Part shown: piece after piece, positions 1 through 5,328 of the stretch
Numbering within the stretch: position 1 is the stretch's first letter
Layout: the number at the start of each line of letters is the position of its first letter
Assembly: GCA_019307645.1 (NCBI GenBank)
Contig: JAFDJF010000277.1
Span: 1-5,328, forward strand
From: Deltaproteobacteria bacterium
GTDB lineage: Bacteria; Desulfobacterota; DSM-4660; Desulfatiglandales; Desulfatiglandaceae
Direction: 5' to 3'
DNA length: 5,328 bases
Notes under the pieces: generated by a model
Databases searched by the model: none
What the model saw: the letters and a program-made list of their open reading frames with translations, nothing else
What the model was told of the DNA's origin: nothing
Position numbers and translations under genes: made by a program

Positions 1-33
1 TACAAGGCCACGAATGTGTACATTACGATCCTG

Positions 34-300
34 CTACCAATCAAAAGGTCCATATGCCTCGTCTACTTTGCCGTTTGCGTGGAACTTCACAGGCTCTGGG
101 ACTTTATTTGCATAGGTAACCACACCGGCATTCCAACCCTTCAAATATTCTGTATCATCGTTTAAATCGTAGATTGTGTATTCTTCATAGAAAGGGTCCT
201 TAGTTATGTCGAAAGGTGTATGAGTTGTACCTATAAGATATGGTGCTGGTTTTGCCGATGATTTCAGGACCGGCTGAAAATGCCGATGGGGTTCATGATT
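34..300 (-). pseudogene. Start-less C-terminal coding remnant, function not recognised
   Basis: This is an open minus-strand frame of 88 codons running from just after an in-frame TAA (303-301) to a TAG at 36-34. It contains no ATG, and no GTG or TTG with a ribosome site at a sensible place. The composition looks like a real protein: Pro/Gly/aromatic-rich, with stretches such as PYLIGTTHTPFDITKDPFYE, IYDLNDDTEYLKGW and the ending EAYGPFDW. I do not recognise the family. The IYDLNDD stretch loosely recalls the tail of sulfatases, but nothing else supports that. The frame begins exactly where the upstream hydrolase frame stops (TGA 295-293) and is in the same phase as the N-terminal part of that hydrolase (2337-682). 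It could therefore be the extreme C-terminus of the same gene, reached by a second one-base shift at the A-run near 302-299 (joined as PALLNHEPH), or the 3' end of a different gene whose 5' part was deleted. Confidence 0.5.
253..288. repeat. Hairpin flanked by 8-bp direct repeats at the end of the hydrolase frame
   Basis: TGCCGATG occurs at 253-260 and again at 281-288. Between the copies is a 6-bp stem, TTTCAG (262-267) with CTGAAA (274-279), around a GACCGG loop. The unit begins a few bases beyond the TGA at 295-293 on the minus strand. There is no U-tract, so it does not look like an intrinsic terminator. Short direct repeats around a palindrome could be the scar of a small insertion, or chance. 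It lies inside the start-less frame 300-34. Confidence 0.3.
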
Positions 301-676
301 TTAGTAATGCCGGGTCGCCTACAACGACAACCTGCATGTGATGAGCCGGCAAACTTAACGGGGTATCTTTTTCTATTCGTTTACTCTCTTCAGATACAAT
401 ATCCAGCAGATGATAGTCACCCACTGCAGCAAAATGGACTTTTGCAGTGATATCCTCTTCTCCTTCATTGAAACAGAGATAACAATCAAGTCCGGCTTTT
501 TTGACATGCCGAATACGCACGCTTTTATGAAGAGGTGAAATCTCGACATCCATGGTTACAAGATTTCTGACAGCTTTAAGTAAATCGCTTTCGTCCTGAC
601 CTTCCTGCCACCGGATGATTAGCCCTGCCTGTTCCAATGTTTGCAGGGCCGGTCTCGCCTGTTCAGGCACTTCCAT
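293..676 (-). CDS. C-terminal part of the frameshifted Tat-exported glycoside hydrolase
   Basis: This frame carries the last ~130 residues of the hydrolase encoded at 2337-682, one frame over. The ATG at 676 has no Shine-Dalgarno sequence, and open coding extends upstream of it. Reading back through the overlap gives HYKKALIVEMEVPEQ, which joins smoothly to the end of the upstream protein and forms a typical Rossmann-like strand/helix: 'Y-K-A-L-I-V' followed by 'ALQTLEQAGLIIRW'. That fits the glutamine-amidotransferase-like domain that follows the barrel in many GH106/GH42-type enzymes. The remaining ~90 residues have the alternating hydrophobic pattern of a C-terminal beta-sandwich (VRIRHVKKAGLDCYLCFNE, then VHFAAVGDYHLLDI, then LSLPAHHMQVVVV). 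Such a pattern is usual at the end of these hydrolases. It should not be read as an independent gene. Whether it is translated depends on whether the frame break is real. Confidence 0.75.
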   Translation of the reverse strand: MEVPEQARPALQTLEQAGLIIRWQEGQDESDLLKAVRNLVTMDVEISPLHKSVRIRHVKKAGLDCYLCFNEGEEDITAKVHFAAVGDYHLLDIVSEESKRIEKDTPLSLPAHHMQVVVVGDPALLKS

Positions 677-681
677 TTCAA

Positions 682-2337
682 CTATGAGAGCTTTTTGTAG
701 TGCATACCGGCGATATGGATTCCAGAGTTTGTTACCTCAGCATCCTCCCATAGATGTCTCGCCTCAAGATAGTTAAAGTCGATTTGGTGTTCGAAGCAGA
801 CTTTGGCGGCCCGCCAGGACAGATGATCGTTGAGTCCCAGAATAGCGAGTTCGCAGATGTGCGTGCTGTCTGTATTGAGCCAGCTCAACCTGCTAGTGGC
901 ATCTGCAAACGGTTTGTATTCATCCCACCAGGAATTATTCGGACCCACATCCGGTGGCCGTTCATCGATCCGGGGCCCTCGAATAGAATAGTAAAAAGCG
1001 TGTGGAATGAGCATATTACATCCCCGAACAAGCAGCCAGTTTGATAGCCACTTCATCTCCCTGAATGTGAAAATATGACCATATGCACCACAGTACTCGT
1101 TTGAATTATGGCGTCTTTTCAGATGAATCATCGCCGATGAGGCACACTTACCCTGGGTGGATTGCGCACCTTCCAGAGCACTTGGTTTTCCGGGTTCGAT
1201 ATAGCGCCATACAATATCCTGCCCGGGAATCTGAAAATGGCGCAGATGTCCTATATCATCCGGATCCGCCGGATGTCCCACCAGCGCAATATTATGATCA
1301 ATGCACCATTTCGAGATCGGCCGGTAATAGGTCTCCTCCAATCTTGCCTCCAGGAGACGTTCATACATTTTGCGATATTTTTCCGCATCAGGCTCATCAT
1401 CGTACCATAACGCAGGAAGCTTTGATGTAAAATCTTCGCCGAGACGCTCAGACACATAATTCAGGATGCCGGCGTTACCCGGTCTGGAGCCCGGTTCCTG
1501 CCTTTTGCCAAAGAAATCCGGCTCATCTGTAAAAATCGCTTTGACTGTGTTTCCGAAATATTCTCCAAACTCATCGTAAAAACGTTGATAGACTAACCGG
1601 ATAAAACACTGAACAGACTCCGGGTTGAGAATATCCGCAAGCGGAGGTAAATCCTCTGCCACCTCTTTTTTATCCGTTCGCCGGGTAGCATTGGGATTTG
1701 TGAAGTGCAGTCCACGGATTCTCGAGTATTCATCCCGTATTACCCGGTCTATGATAGCGATGCGATGTCCGTTACGCCTGCTTCTGAAAATCCCAATCAA
1801 CTTCTGATCATCACTGAGAACAGGTTTGCCGTCACTGCCAATCATGAAGCCGTGCTTCTCCTGCCCCAGTTTCACTTCATCCAGATTGATTGCAAACAGA
1901 CCATGCGGTCGGTAAGCAGGATTCTCTGCCACAACCTGTCCACTGGAGGCACCACTGGGGTACATGCCTTCGTCATAAAGGACAACCCACATATCCATTT
2001 TCTTTGCTTCCTCGATGGCATAGCGCATAAAGTGGATCATACGATCGCTCATCCAACCGATATTGCGCGGCAATCCCACCCGCGGATGGATCACAAAGCC
2101 ATATACACCATGATCAACAAAGTCCTGCATTTGCCTGCTCAGCTCGGCTTCAGATAAATCATCATTCCAGAACCAGAATGCCGCCTGCGAACTCTCGCGC
2201 GGTGGCTGGCGCCACTGTTGCATAAAGGAGGCACCGCTTGTACCAGTCTTTTTACCACTGCCCCGAGCGCAATTGAGTAACAATAAAGATCCGCCCAGAC
2301 CGCCGGATTGTAAAAATTTACGGCGTGTTATAGTCAT
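682..2337 (-). CDS. Tat-exported lipoprotein glycoside hydrolase, GH106-like (putative alpha-L-rhamnosidase), truncated by frameshift
   Basis: The ATG at 2337 is chosen over a GTG at 2361 because GGAGG lies nine bases before it and the export signal begins directly after it. Residues 1-23 form a twin-arginine lipoprotein signal: TRRKFLQ (R5, R6), a hydrophobic stretch, then LLLLNC with C23 as the probable lipidated cysteine. The mature part has features of GH106-like TIM-barrel hydrolases: RESSQAAFWFWNDD (47-60), GVYGFVIHPRVGLP (77-90), WVVLYDEGMYPSG (117-129), IFTDEPDFF (268-276) and NEYCGAYG (413-420). D271/E272 and E414 are candidate catalytic acids by position and context, not by proof. 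GH106 members remove terminal alpha-L-rhamnose, but relatives differ, so the substrate is uncertain. The protein ends abruptly as HYKKLS. The expected continuation is in the next frame (676-293), which would give about 681 residues. That is shorter than full-size GH106 enzymes (~1,000+), so it probably lacks their extra carbohydrate-binding modules. Confidence 0.8.
   Translation of the reverse strand: MTITRRKFLQSGGLGGSLLLLNCARGSGKKTGTSGASFMQQWRQPPRESSQAAFWFWNDDLSEAELSRQMQDFVDHGVYGFVIHPRVGLPRNIGWMSDRMIHFMRYAIEEAKKMDMWVVLYDEGMYPSGASSGQVVAENPAYRPHGLFAINLDEVKLGQEKHGFMIGSDGKPVLSDDQKLIGIFRSRRNGHRIAIIDRVIRDEYSRIRGLHFTNPNATRRTDKKEVAEDLPPLADILNPESVQCFIRLVYQRFYDEFGEYFGNTVKAIFTDEPDFFGKRQEPGSRPGNAGILNYVSERLGEDFTSKLPALWYDDEPDAEKYRKMYERLLEARLEETYYRPISKWCIDHNIALVGHPADPDDIGHLRHFQIPGQDIVWRYIEPGKPSALEGAQSTQGKCASSAMIHLKRRHNSNEYCGAYGHIFTFREMKWLSNWLLVRGCNMLIPHAFYYSIRGPRIDERPPDVGPNNSWWDEYKPFADATSRLSWLNTDSTHICELAILGLNDHLSWRAAKVCFEHQIDFNYLEARHLWEDAEVTNSGIHIAGMHYKKLS
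691..697 (-). other. Frame-break site: CAAAAAG heptamer
   Basis: On the minus strand the codons TAC AAA AAG CTC TCA TAG run into a stop. Moving back one base, or restoring one A to the A5 run at 696-692, gives TAC AAA AAA GCT CTC ATA GTT GAA. That reads KKALIVE and continues into a long open frame. The heptamer C-AAA-AAG resembles the A-AAA-AAG slippery site of dnaX but has a mismatching first base. There is no stable hairpin at the usual 5-9 base distance. The nearest stem, GCCCTG/CAGGGC (622-627 with 644-649), is about 40 bases further on. A one-base deletion or a sequencing error is the simpler explanation. Confidence 0.7.
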
Positions 2338-2346
2338 TTTAACGAA

Positions 2347-2351
2347 CCTCC
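2347..2351 (-). promoter_or_regulatory. Ribosome binding site deciding the start of the Tat hydrolase
   Basis: GGAGG on the minus strand lies nine bases before the ATG at 2337. It falls inside the longer reading frame that begins with GTG at 2361, and that GTG has only a weak AAGG directly against it. This favours the ATG, which also puts the twin arginines at residues 5-6 as expected for a Tat signal. Confidence 0.7.
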
Positions 2352-2377
2352 ACAGATTCACCCTTGAGATGATTCAT

Positions 2378-2412
2378 ATTATCCTATATGCCACCACTTT
2401 AATAAATTCCAA
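2378..2412 (-). promoter_or_regulatory. Possible sigma-70-type promoter for the Tat hydrolase
   Basis: Two overlapping readings fit: TTTATT (2406-2401) and GATAAT (2383-2378) with a 17-base spacer, or TTGGAA (2412-2407) and TATAGG (2388-2383) with an 18-base spacer. A promoter is expected here because a terminator (2545-2515) separates this gene from the one upstream. The region is AT-rich and the -35 boxes are weak, so the exact boxes are uncertain. Confidence 0.3.
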
Positions 2413-2511
2413 GATCCAAATTCCAAATTCCAGGTCTTATTTTTTTACAATCGATTCAATAAAGTTGAACATATGATATTTTTGGAATTTGTGATTTAGA
2501 ATTTGGAATTT
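2407..2511. repeat. AT-rich intergenic repeat with a perfect 13-bp inverted pair
   Basis: AAATTCCAAATTC at 2418-2430 is the exact reverse complement of GAATTTGGAATTT at 2499-2511. Degenerate copies of the same unit adjoin each arm: TTCCAAGATCC around 2407-2417 and TTTTTGGAATTTGTG around 2479-2493. The tandem ATTCCAA unit resembles dispersed spacer repeats of many uncultured bacterial genomes. The inner 68 bases are AT-rich and hold no gene. The right arm runs almost directly into the terminator, and the left arm lies just upstream of the possible promoter of the Tat hydrolase. Confidence 0.7.
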
Positions 2512-2514
2512 ACT

Positions 2515-2545
2515 AAAAAAGGTCCGGCAAAGTCGGACCTTTTTT
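2515..2545 (-). terminator. Strong intrinsic terminator after the beta-helix hydrolase
   Basis: A perfect inverted repeat: A6 (2515-2520), GGTCCG (2521-2526), a seven-base loop GCAAAGT (2527-2533), CGGACC (2534-2539), T6 (2540-2545). Read on the minus strand it is a GC-rich hairpin followed by U6, ideal for ending the transcript of the gene at 5046-2707 about 160 bases after its stop codon. It is symmetrical and could act in both directions. It implies that the two hydrolase genes are separate transcription units. Confidence 0.9.
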
Positions 2546-2547
2546 AG

Positions 2548-2643
2548 TTGTGGCGCCTCCCAGAACCCCGTAAGACGGGGTCTCCGCTTCGCTCCGATCA
2601 AATCCCGAAAATCGGGACTTTCGTTTCGGCTGCGCCATCACAA
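2548..2643. repeat. GC-rich nested palindromic element (outer stem with two inner hairpins)
   Basis: The outer arms TGGCGC (2551-2556) and GCGCCA (2632-2637) pair, with TTG/CAA (2548-2550, 2641-2643) extending the stem beyond a three-base bulge. Inside are two hairpins: ACCCCGT-AAG-ACGGGGT (2565-2581) and TCCCGA-AAA-TCGGGA (2603-2617). Together they can fold as a three-way junction. The element sits in the 3' untranslated part of the beta-helix gene, between its stop and its terminator, and is much richer in GC than the adjacent spacer. It looks like a REP- or MITE-like dispersed palindrome rather than a known RNA class. No transposase gene is present. The rest of the spacer (2644-2706) shows nothing I can name. 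Confidence 0.65.
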
Positions 2644-2706
2644 AAGCTGGGGACACACCGGTTTTCAGAGCGATATACTATTTACAACCGACATATCGTC
2701 AGAAAA

Positions 2707-5046
2707 CTACCTGAATCGCTTTGGGAAGTCATCCGTCAGACCCATTTCACTCACATCAATAGACTTTATACCCATCTTGAGCGCCGGCGAATCTGGCTTC
2801 AAACGAAAATCACCATTCTCCAAATCGACAAAAAGAGGATCCGCATAAAGACTGTTCTTTCCAAATCCGAACTTGCGAAAACTCTCTACTTCCGAACTAT
2901 CAGACGACTGAAGATTATAGTAGATGTTCCGGTCAATTTCACCACCTTTCATACTGCAAAGATGCTCATAAACATCATAATCTCTCCATAGGGAACTGAA
3001 GAAATTCTGATGTTCACCTGAATGAAAGAATATATTTCCTACAAACCTTGAACCGTCAAAAGGTCGTTCACCAATCCAAGCACCTCGATTCGGAGCAGCA
3101 TCGACAATCACATTATTTACCCAGAAATTCTCATGCCTGCAGCAAAGACCGAACATAGCGGTCTTGTAGATCACATTCTCTTCAATGAGCGTCTTCTTCT
3201 GGTAATCATCGGTGCGAATGGCCCCATGTATCTCTCCATTGTATATATGATGGATATAGTTCCGCCTGACGATGTTCCCTTCGCCTGCACCTGAGATGTT
3301 GAGTGCAGCACCATCTGATCCCTTATCTGCCACGCGGTACAATTCGTTGTATTCCACCACGTTGTCTCGAGTGTGAAGATAGGGAGTTATCTCGGGCCAA
3401 TCTGTTACATCGCGTCTTTGCCAGGGCATGCTTCTACCGCGTTCTTTCACAGCTTCCGCATTGTTAATCTCATGCCAGCGAATGGACGGAGAATTTTCCC
3501 TGAATGGGTAAAAAGACCCTTCTGCAAACATATCAGGATTGAAGAACTGCGGTCGAACACCAGCCAGGCAGATTCCCTTGCGGGGCATGTGGTGAATATA
3601 GTTATTCGCAATCCGATTCTCTCCGCTCTGCCACATAACGATCCCATGAGAGTGCCAGTAGATCTCACCATTATGATGAATGTGGTTATTCACCACTTCA
3701 TTCTGCTTGTTAACATCCTTGGTGCCTGGACCGTATCCAATCAAAAGAATACCAGCACCGCCAAGGTGATTGATCTCATTTCTAAGAACCCGGTTCTTCT
3801 GACAGTATAGATCCAAACGTATCGCAGATCCGCCACTGTTGAAGAATTTACACTCCTCCACTGAACAGTCTTCCGCTCCCCGCAGACGAAGGAGCGCGTC
3901 GCCTTTATCTATCATTTCCCAGTCGTGCTGGATCGACATGTCACCCCTCTTCACAACTCCGCGATCTGCCTGCGTGAATGTCAAACCCCTGAAAACGATA
4001 CCTCGCACGGGTTTATCAGTGGGACCGTCAAAATCAATATTGCCTTCCACACGAATTAGCTCTTTTAGAGACGGCGCAAAAATATTGTCACCCGGCTTAT
4101 CACCGATGGGCCAGAGGTAGAGTTTCCTTTCTTGAGTGTTCAACACCCATTCACCAGGACTATCCAGCGCTTCAAGTACGTTTTCCACCCAGACCGCTCG
4201 CTGTCCCTCCTTCACACCCCACAGTCTTTCAGACGTTACTGATAACACTCTACTGGTTCCATCGGTTGTTGTTGCCTGCGGAGACGGTGACCTCCGCCAC
4301 TCAGTCAGAGAACCATAGGGTACTATAGAAGTTTTTGCTAAACCTTTCTCCTCATCAACAGATTCCAAGGAAAGAATATTCATGGTGAATCCATAGGTCC
4401 TAATCAGAAGTTCTACGTCCTCCAAATTCGCCCAGTTCTTGATTGTTCCTGGTGATATCTGGAGAGTTGAGTAAGGATCCTCAACAGACTCTACTCTCCC
4501 ACGTCCCACAGCAAAGGGATGAGAGCGTGCCCGGAGTAAACGCTTATCACCGTCATATAAAGTGCGGAAATGTCCTAGGTTGGTCGGAACGTCAGCCACC
4601 CATACCCTCGCTCTTGCCTTCTCGTGCAAAGCTTCAGGCCTCTGTCCCAACTCTTTCCATCCTTCGATCTTTACACCTGAACTGAAGATTGGCTCCTCTC
4701 CGGGATAGGCAGCATAAGTGATCCTATTCCCATCTTCTGCGGAATCCTTCAATCTAAAAACGACTGTTTCGTTCAGGTAATATCTCCCGTCTCGAATCAG
4801 TACCACAATATCCTTGTTTACACTGCCCTTTTTCAATTCCCGTACTGCGTCGCGTGCCCTGGCCAACGAAACAAAAGGACCATCTGTCCCTCTCGCATTC
4901 GGGTTCGCCAATTTACCGGACCAATCGTCGTTGCCATTAGTCGCAACATAGAAATCCGCACTCAGAGATTCGGCCTGATCGGACGTTGTAATGCAAGATA
5001 CCATAAGAGATAAACATAAAATAAAAAATGAAATGAAGATTCTCAT
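2707..5046 (-). CDS. Right-handed parallel beta-helix lipoprotein, GH141-like glycoside hydrolase
   Basis: An intact 779-residue protein with a good ribosome site. Residues 1-17 are a hydrophobic Sec signal, and LMVSC puts a probable lipidated cysteine at C18, so it is likely anchored in the cell envelope. Residues 32-70 (FYVATNGNDDWSG, then GPFVSLARARDAVRELKKG) are the characteristic opening of GH141/GH120-type beta-helix enzymes. An inserted domain follows at about 130-330. From ~347 the repeating coils of a parallel beta-helix appear, with recurrent Asn-rich turns ending in IHH (NNHIHHNG 453-460, NNYIHHMP 481-488, RNYIHHIYNGEIHG 595-608). The tail LYADPLFVDLENGDFRL (733-749) is standard for the family. 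D578 (GSDGAAL) and D613/D614 (GAIRTDDYQ) are where related enzymes carry conserved acids, so they are candidate catalytic residues. Known GH141 members include an alpha-L-fucosidase acting on rhamnogalacturonan II and a xylanase. A polysaccharide-lyase role cannot be excluded. Function beyond 'polysaccharide-active beta-helix' is inferred. Confidence 0.85.
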   Translation of the reverse strand: MRIFISFFILCLSLMVSCITTSDQAESLSADFYVATNGNDDWSGKLANPNARGTDGPFVSLARARDAVRELKKGSVNKDIVVLIRDGRYYLNETVVFRLKDSAEDGNRITYAAYPGEEPIFSSGVKIEGWKELGQRPEALHEKARARVWVADVPTNLGHFRTLYDGDKRLLRARSHPFAVGRGRVESVEDPYSTLQISPGTIKNWANLEDVELLIRTYGFTMNILSLESVDEEKGLAKTSIVPYGSLTEWRRSPSPQATTTDGTSRVLSVTSERLWGVKEGQRAVWVENVLEALDSPGEWVLNTQERKLYLWPIGDKPGDNIFAPSLKELIRVEGNIDFDGPTDKPVRGIVFRGLTFTQADRGVVKRGDMSIQHDWEMIDKGDALLRLRGAEDCSVEECKFFNSGGSAIRLDLYCQKNRVLRNEINHLGGAGILLIGYGPGTKDVNKQNEVVNNHIHHNGEIYWHSHGIVMWQSGENRIANNYIHHMPRKGICLAGVRPQFFNPDMFAEGSFYPFRENSPSIRWHEINNAEAVKERGRSMPWQRRDVTDWPEITPYLHTRDNVVEYNELYRVADKGSDGAALNISGAGEGNIVRRNYIHHIYNGEIHGAIRTDDYQKKTLIEENVIYKTAMFGLCCRHENFWVNNVIVDAAPNRGAWIGERPFDGSRFVGNIFFHSGEHQNFFSSLWRDYDVYEHLCSMKGGEIDRNIYYNLQSSDSSEVESFRKFGFGKNSLYADPLFVDLENGDFRLKPDSPALKMGIKSIDVSEMGLTDDFPKRFR

Positions 5047-5051
5047 GAAAG

Positions 5052-5058
5052 CCCTCCT
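5052..5058 (-). promoter_or_regulatory. Ribosome binding site of the beta-helix hydrolase
   Basis: AGGAGGG on the minus strand ends five bases before the ATG at 5046. It is a near-perfect Shine-Dalgarno sequence and supports this start, which places a clean lipoprotein signal at the N-terminus. Confidence 0.85.
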
Positions 5059-5086
5059 TTCAATATGTGTGAATTACTAACCGGAT

Positions 5087-5236
5087 TTATGCATCAAGTG
5101 CATGACGGATTTCCTGAGCAGATAAGGGCAATCCTCCAGTATTAATTCTTTTAAATATATTAACGATTATAACCCATATCAATCTTCTTAAGGAGTTTAA
5201 TATGGATTTTTTGGAATTATGATAGCATTCTAACAT
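5087..5236 (-). pseudogene. Remnant of a DUF262-domain gene (GmrS/DndB-type nuclease family)
   Basis: A 49-codon minus-strand ORF (ATG 5236-5234, TAA 5089-5087). Its second half reads IFKRINTGGLPLSAQEIR and then HALDA before the stop. 'F-x-R-I-N-T-G-G-x-x-L-x-x-Q-E-I-R-x-A-L' is a hallmark motif of DUF262, the ParB/Srx-like domain found in GmrSD type IV restriction enzymes and many standalone defence-associated proteins of several hundred residues. The first half (MLECYHNSKK onward) is AT-rich and shows no DUF262 similarity, and the motif is cut off by TAA where the domain should continue. The piece is far too short to fold or act, and its ATG has no good ribosome site. It is best explained as a relic of a deleted gene that left its scrap in front of the beta-helix hydrolase. 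It could alternatively be a fused peptide of unknown use. Confidence 0.7.
5166..5171 (-). promoter_or_regulatory. Possible -10 box upstream of the beta-helix hydrolase
   Basis: TATAAT, an exact -10 consensus, lies on the minus strand 120 bases before the start codon, inside the DUF262 remnant. No convincing -35 stands 16-18 bases upstream. A perfect TTGACA occurs further back (5249-5244), but its own -10 would need a 19-base spacer (TATCAT at 5224-5219). Either could drive the gene, leaving a leader of about 110-165 bases with no structure I can name. Confidence 0.3.
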
Positions 5237-5328
5237 ATCACTTTGTCAATTACAACAAAAAACGGATTCTTGGAAATCAACATATCATCAATTACCTTAA
5301 AATTCACGTTATCTTTTCAAAAACATGT

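Noticed and set aside
622..649. GCCCTG/CAGGGC stem downstream of the frame break, as a frameshift stimulator
   Set aside because: It lies about 40 bases from the CAAAAAG site instead of 5-9 and has a long 16-base loop, so it gives little support for programmed frameshifting.
1083..1430. Plus-strand open frames opposite the Tat hydrolase (also 754-1044 and 1705-2157)
   Set aside because: Their translations are antisense shadows of a well-supported minus-strand gene, with no ribosome sites or recognisable domains.
2401..2511. CRISPR-like array of ATTCCAA repeats
   Set aside because: The units are too short, irregularly spaced and partly inverted, with no uniform spacers and no cas genes.
2548..2991. 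Plus-strand 147-codon frame across the spacer palindrome and the 3' end of the beta-helix gene
   Set aside because: It runs through the palindromic element and is antisense to conserved beta-helix coding sequence; the protein is low in recognisable structure.
5189..5222. Plus-strand TAAGGAG followed by ATG and a six-codon ORF (MDFLEL), a possible leader peptide
   Set aside because: No plus-strand gene follows within the window, and the region is the minus-strand DUF262 remnant. The match is probably chance in AT-rich sequence.

Overview
The window holds two secreted carbohydrate-active lipoproteins on the minus strand, plus gene debris and intergenic repeats. The organism is probably a Gram-negative, polysaccharide-degrading environmental bacterium. 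Both main proteins carry N-terminal export signals ending in a lipobox cysteine, one Sec-type and one Tat-type, and both look like glycoside hydrolases. AT-rich spacers carrying ATTCCAAATTCC-type repeats and small GC-rich palindromes resemble spacers of uncultured FCB-group-like genomes, but no marker gene fixes the phylum.

Layout in the direction of transcription (right to left). From 5328 to about 5237 the sequence is AT-rich with no gene I can support. Positions 5236-5087 hold a 49-codon minus-strand ORF whose second half matches a core motif of DUF262 (GmrS/DndB-type nuclease families), so it is the remnant of a much larger gene. Positions 5046-2707 encode an intact 779-residue right-handed parallel beta-helix lipoprotein, GH141-like. 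A strong intrinsic terminator lies at 2545-2515. Between it and the gene end is a GC-rich nested palindrome (2643-2548), and beyond it an AT-rich inverted/direct repeat (2511-2407). Positions 2337-682 encode a Tat-exported glycoside hydrolase of the GH106-like type. Its reading frame breaks at a short A-run (696-692) and continues one frame over as 676-293, so the two ORFs are one broken gene of about 681 codons. Positions 300-34 hold a start-less reading frame ending in TAG; it is either a third piece of the same gene after a second indel or the 3' end of an unrelated gene whose front is lost.

The two hydrolases are separate transcription units because a terminator separates them, but their pairing suggests one glycan-degradation locus, perhaps for a rhamnose- or fucose-bearing polysaccharide such as a pectin side chain or algal glycan. 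That substrate is an inference from family resemblance only. No transporter, SusC/SusD pair, sulfatase or regulator is visible. The flanks look eroded: a DUF262 scrap on one side, and a frameshifted hydrolase followed by an orphan C-terminus on the other. Either the locus is decaying or the assembly contains indel errors.
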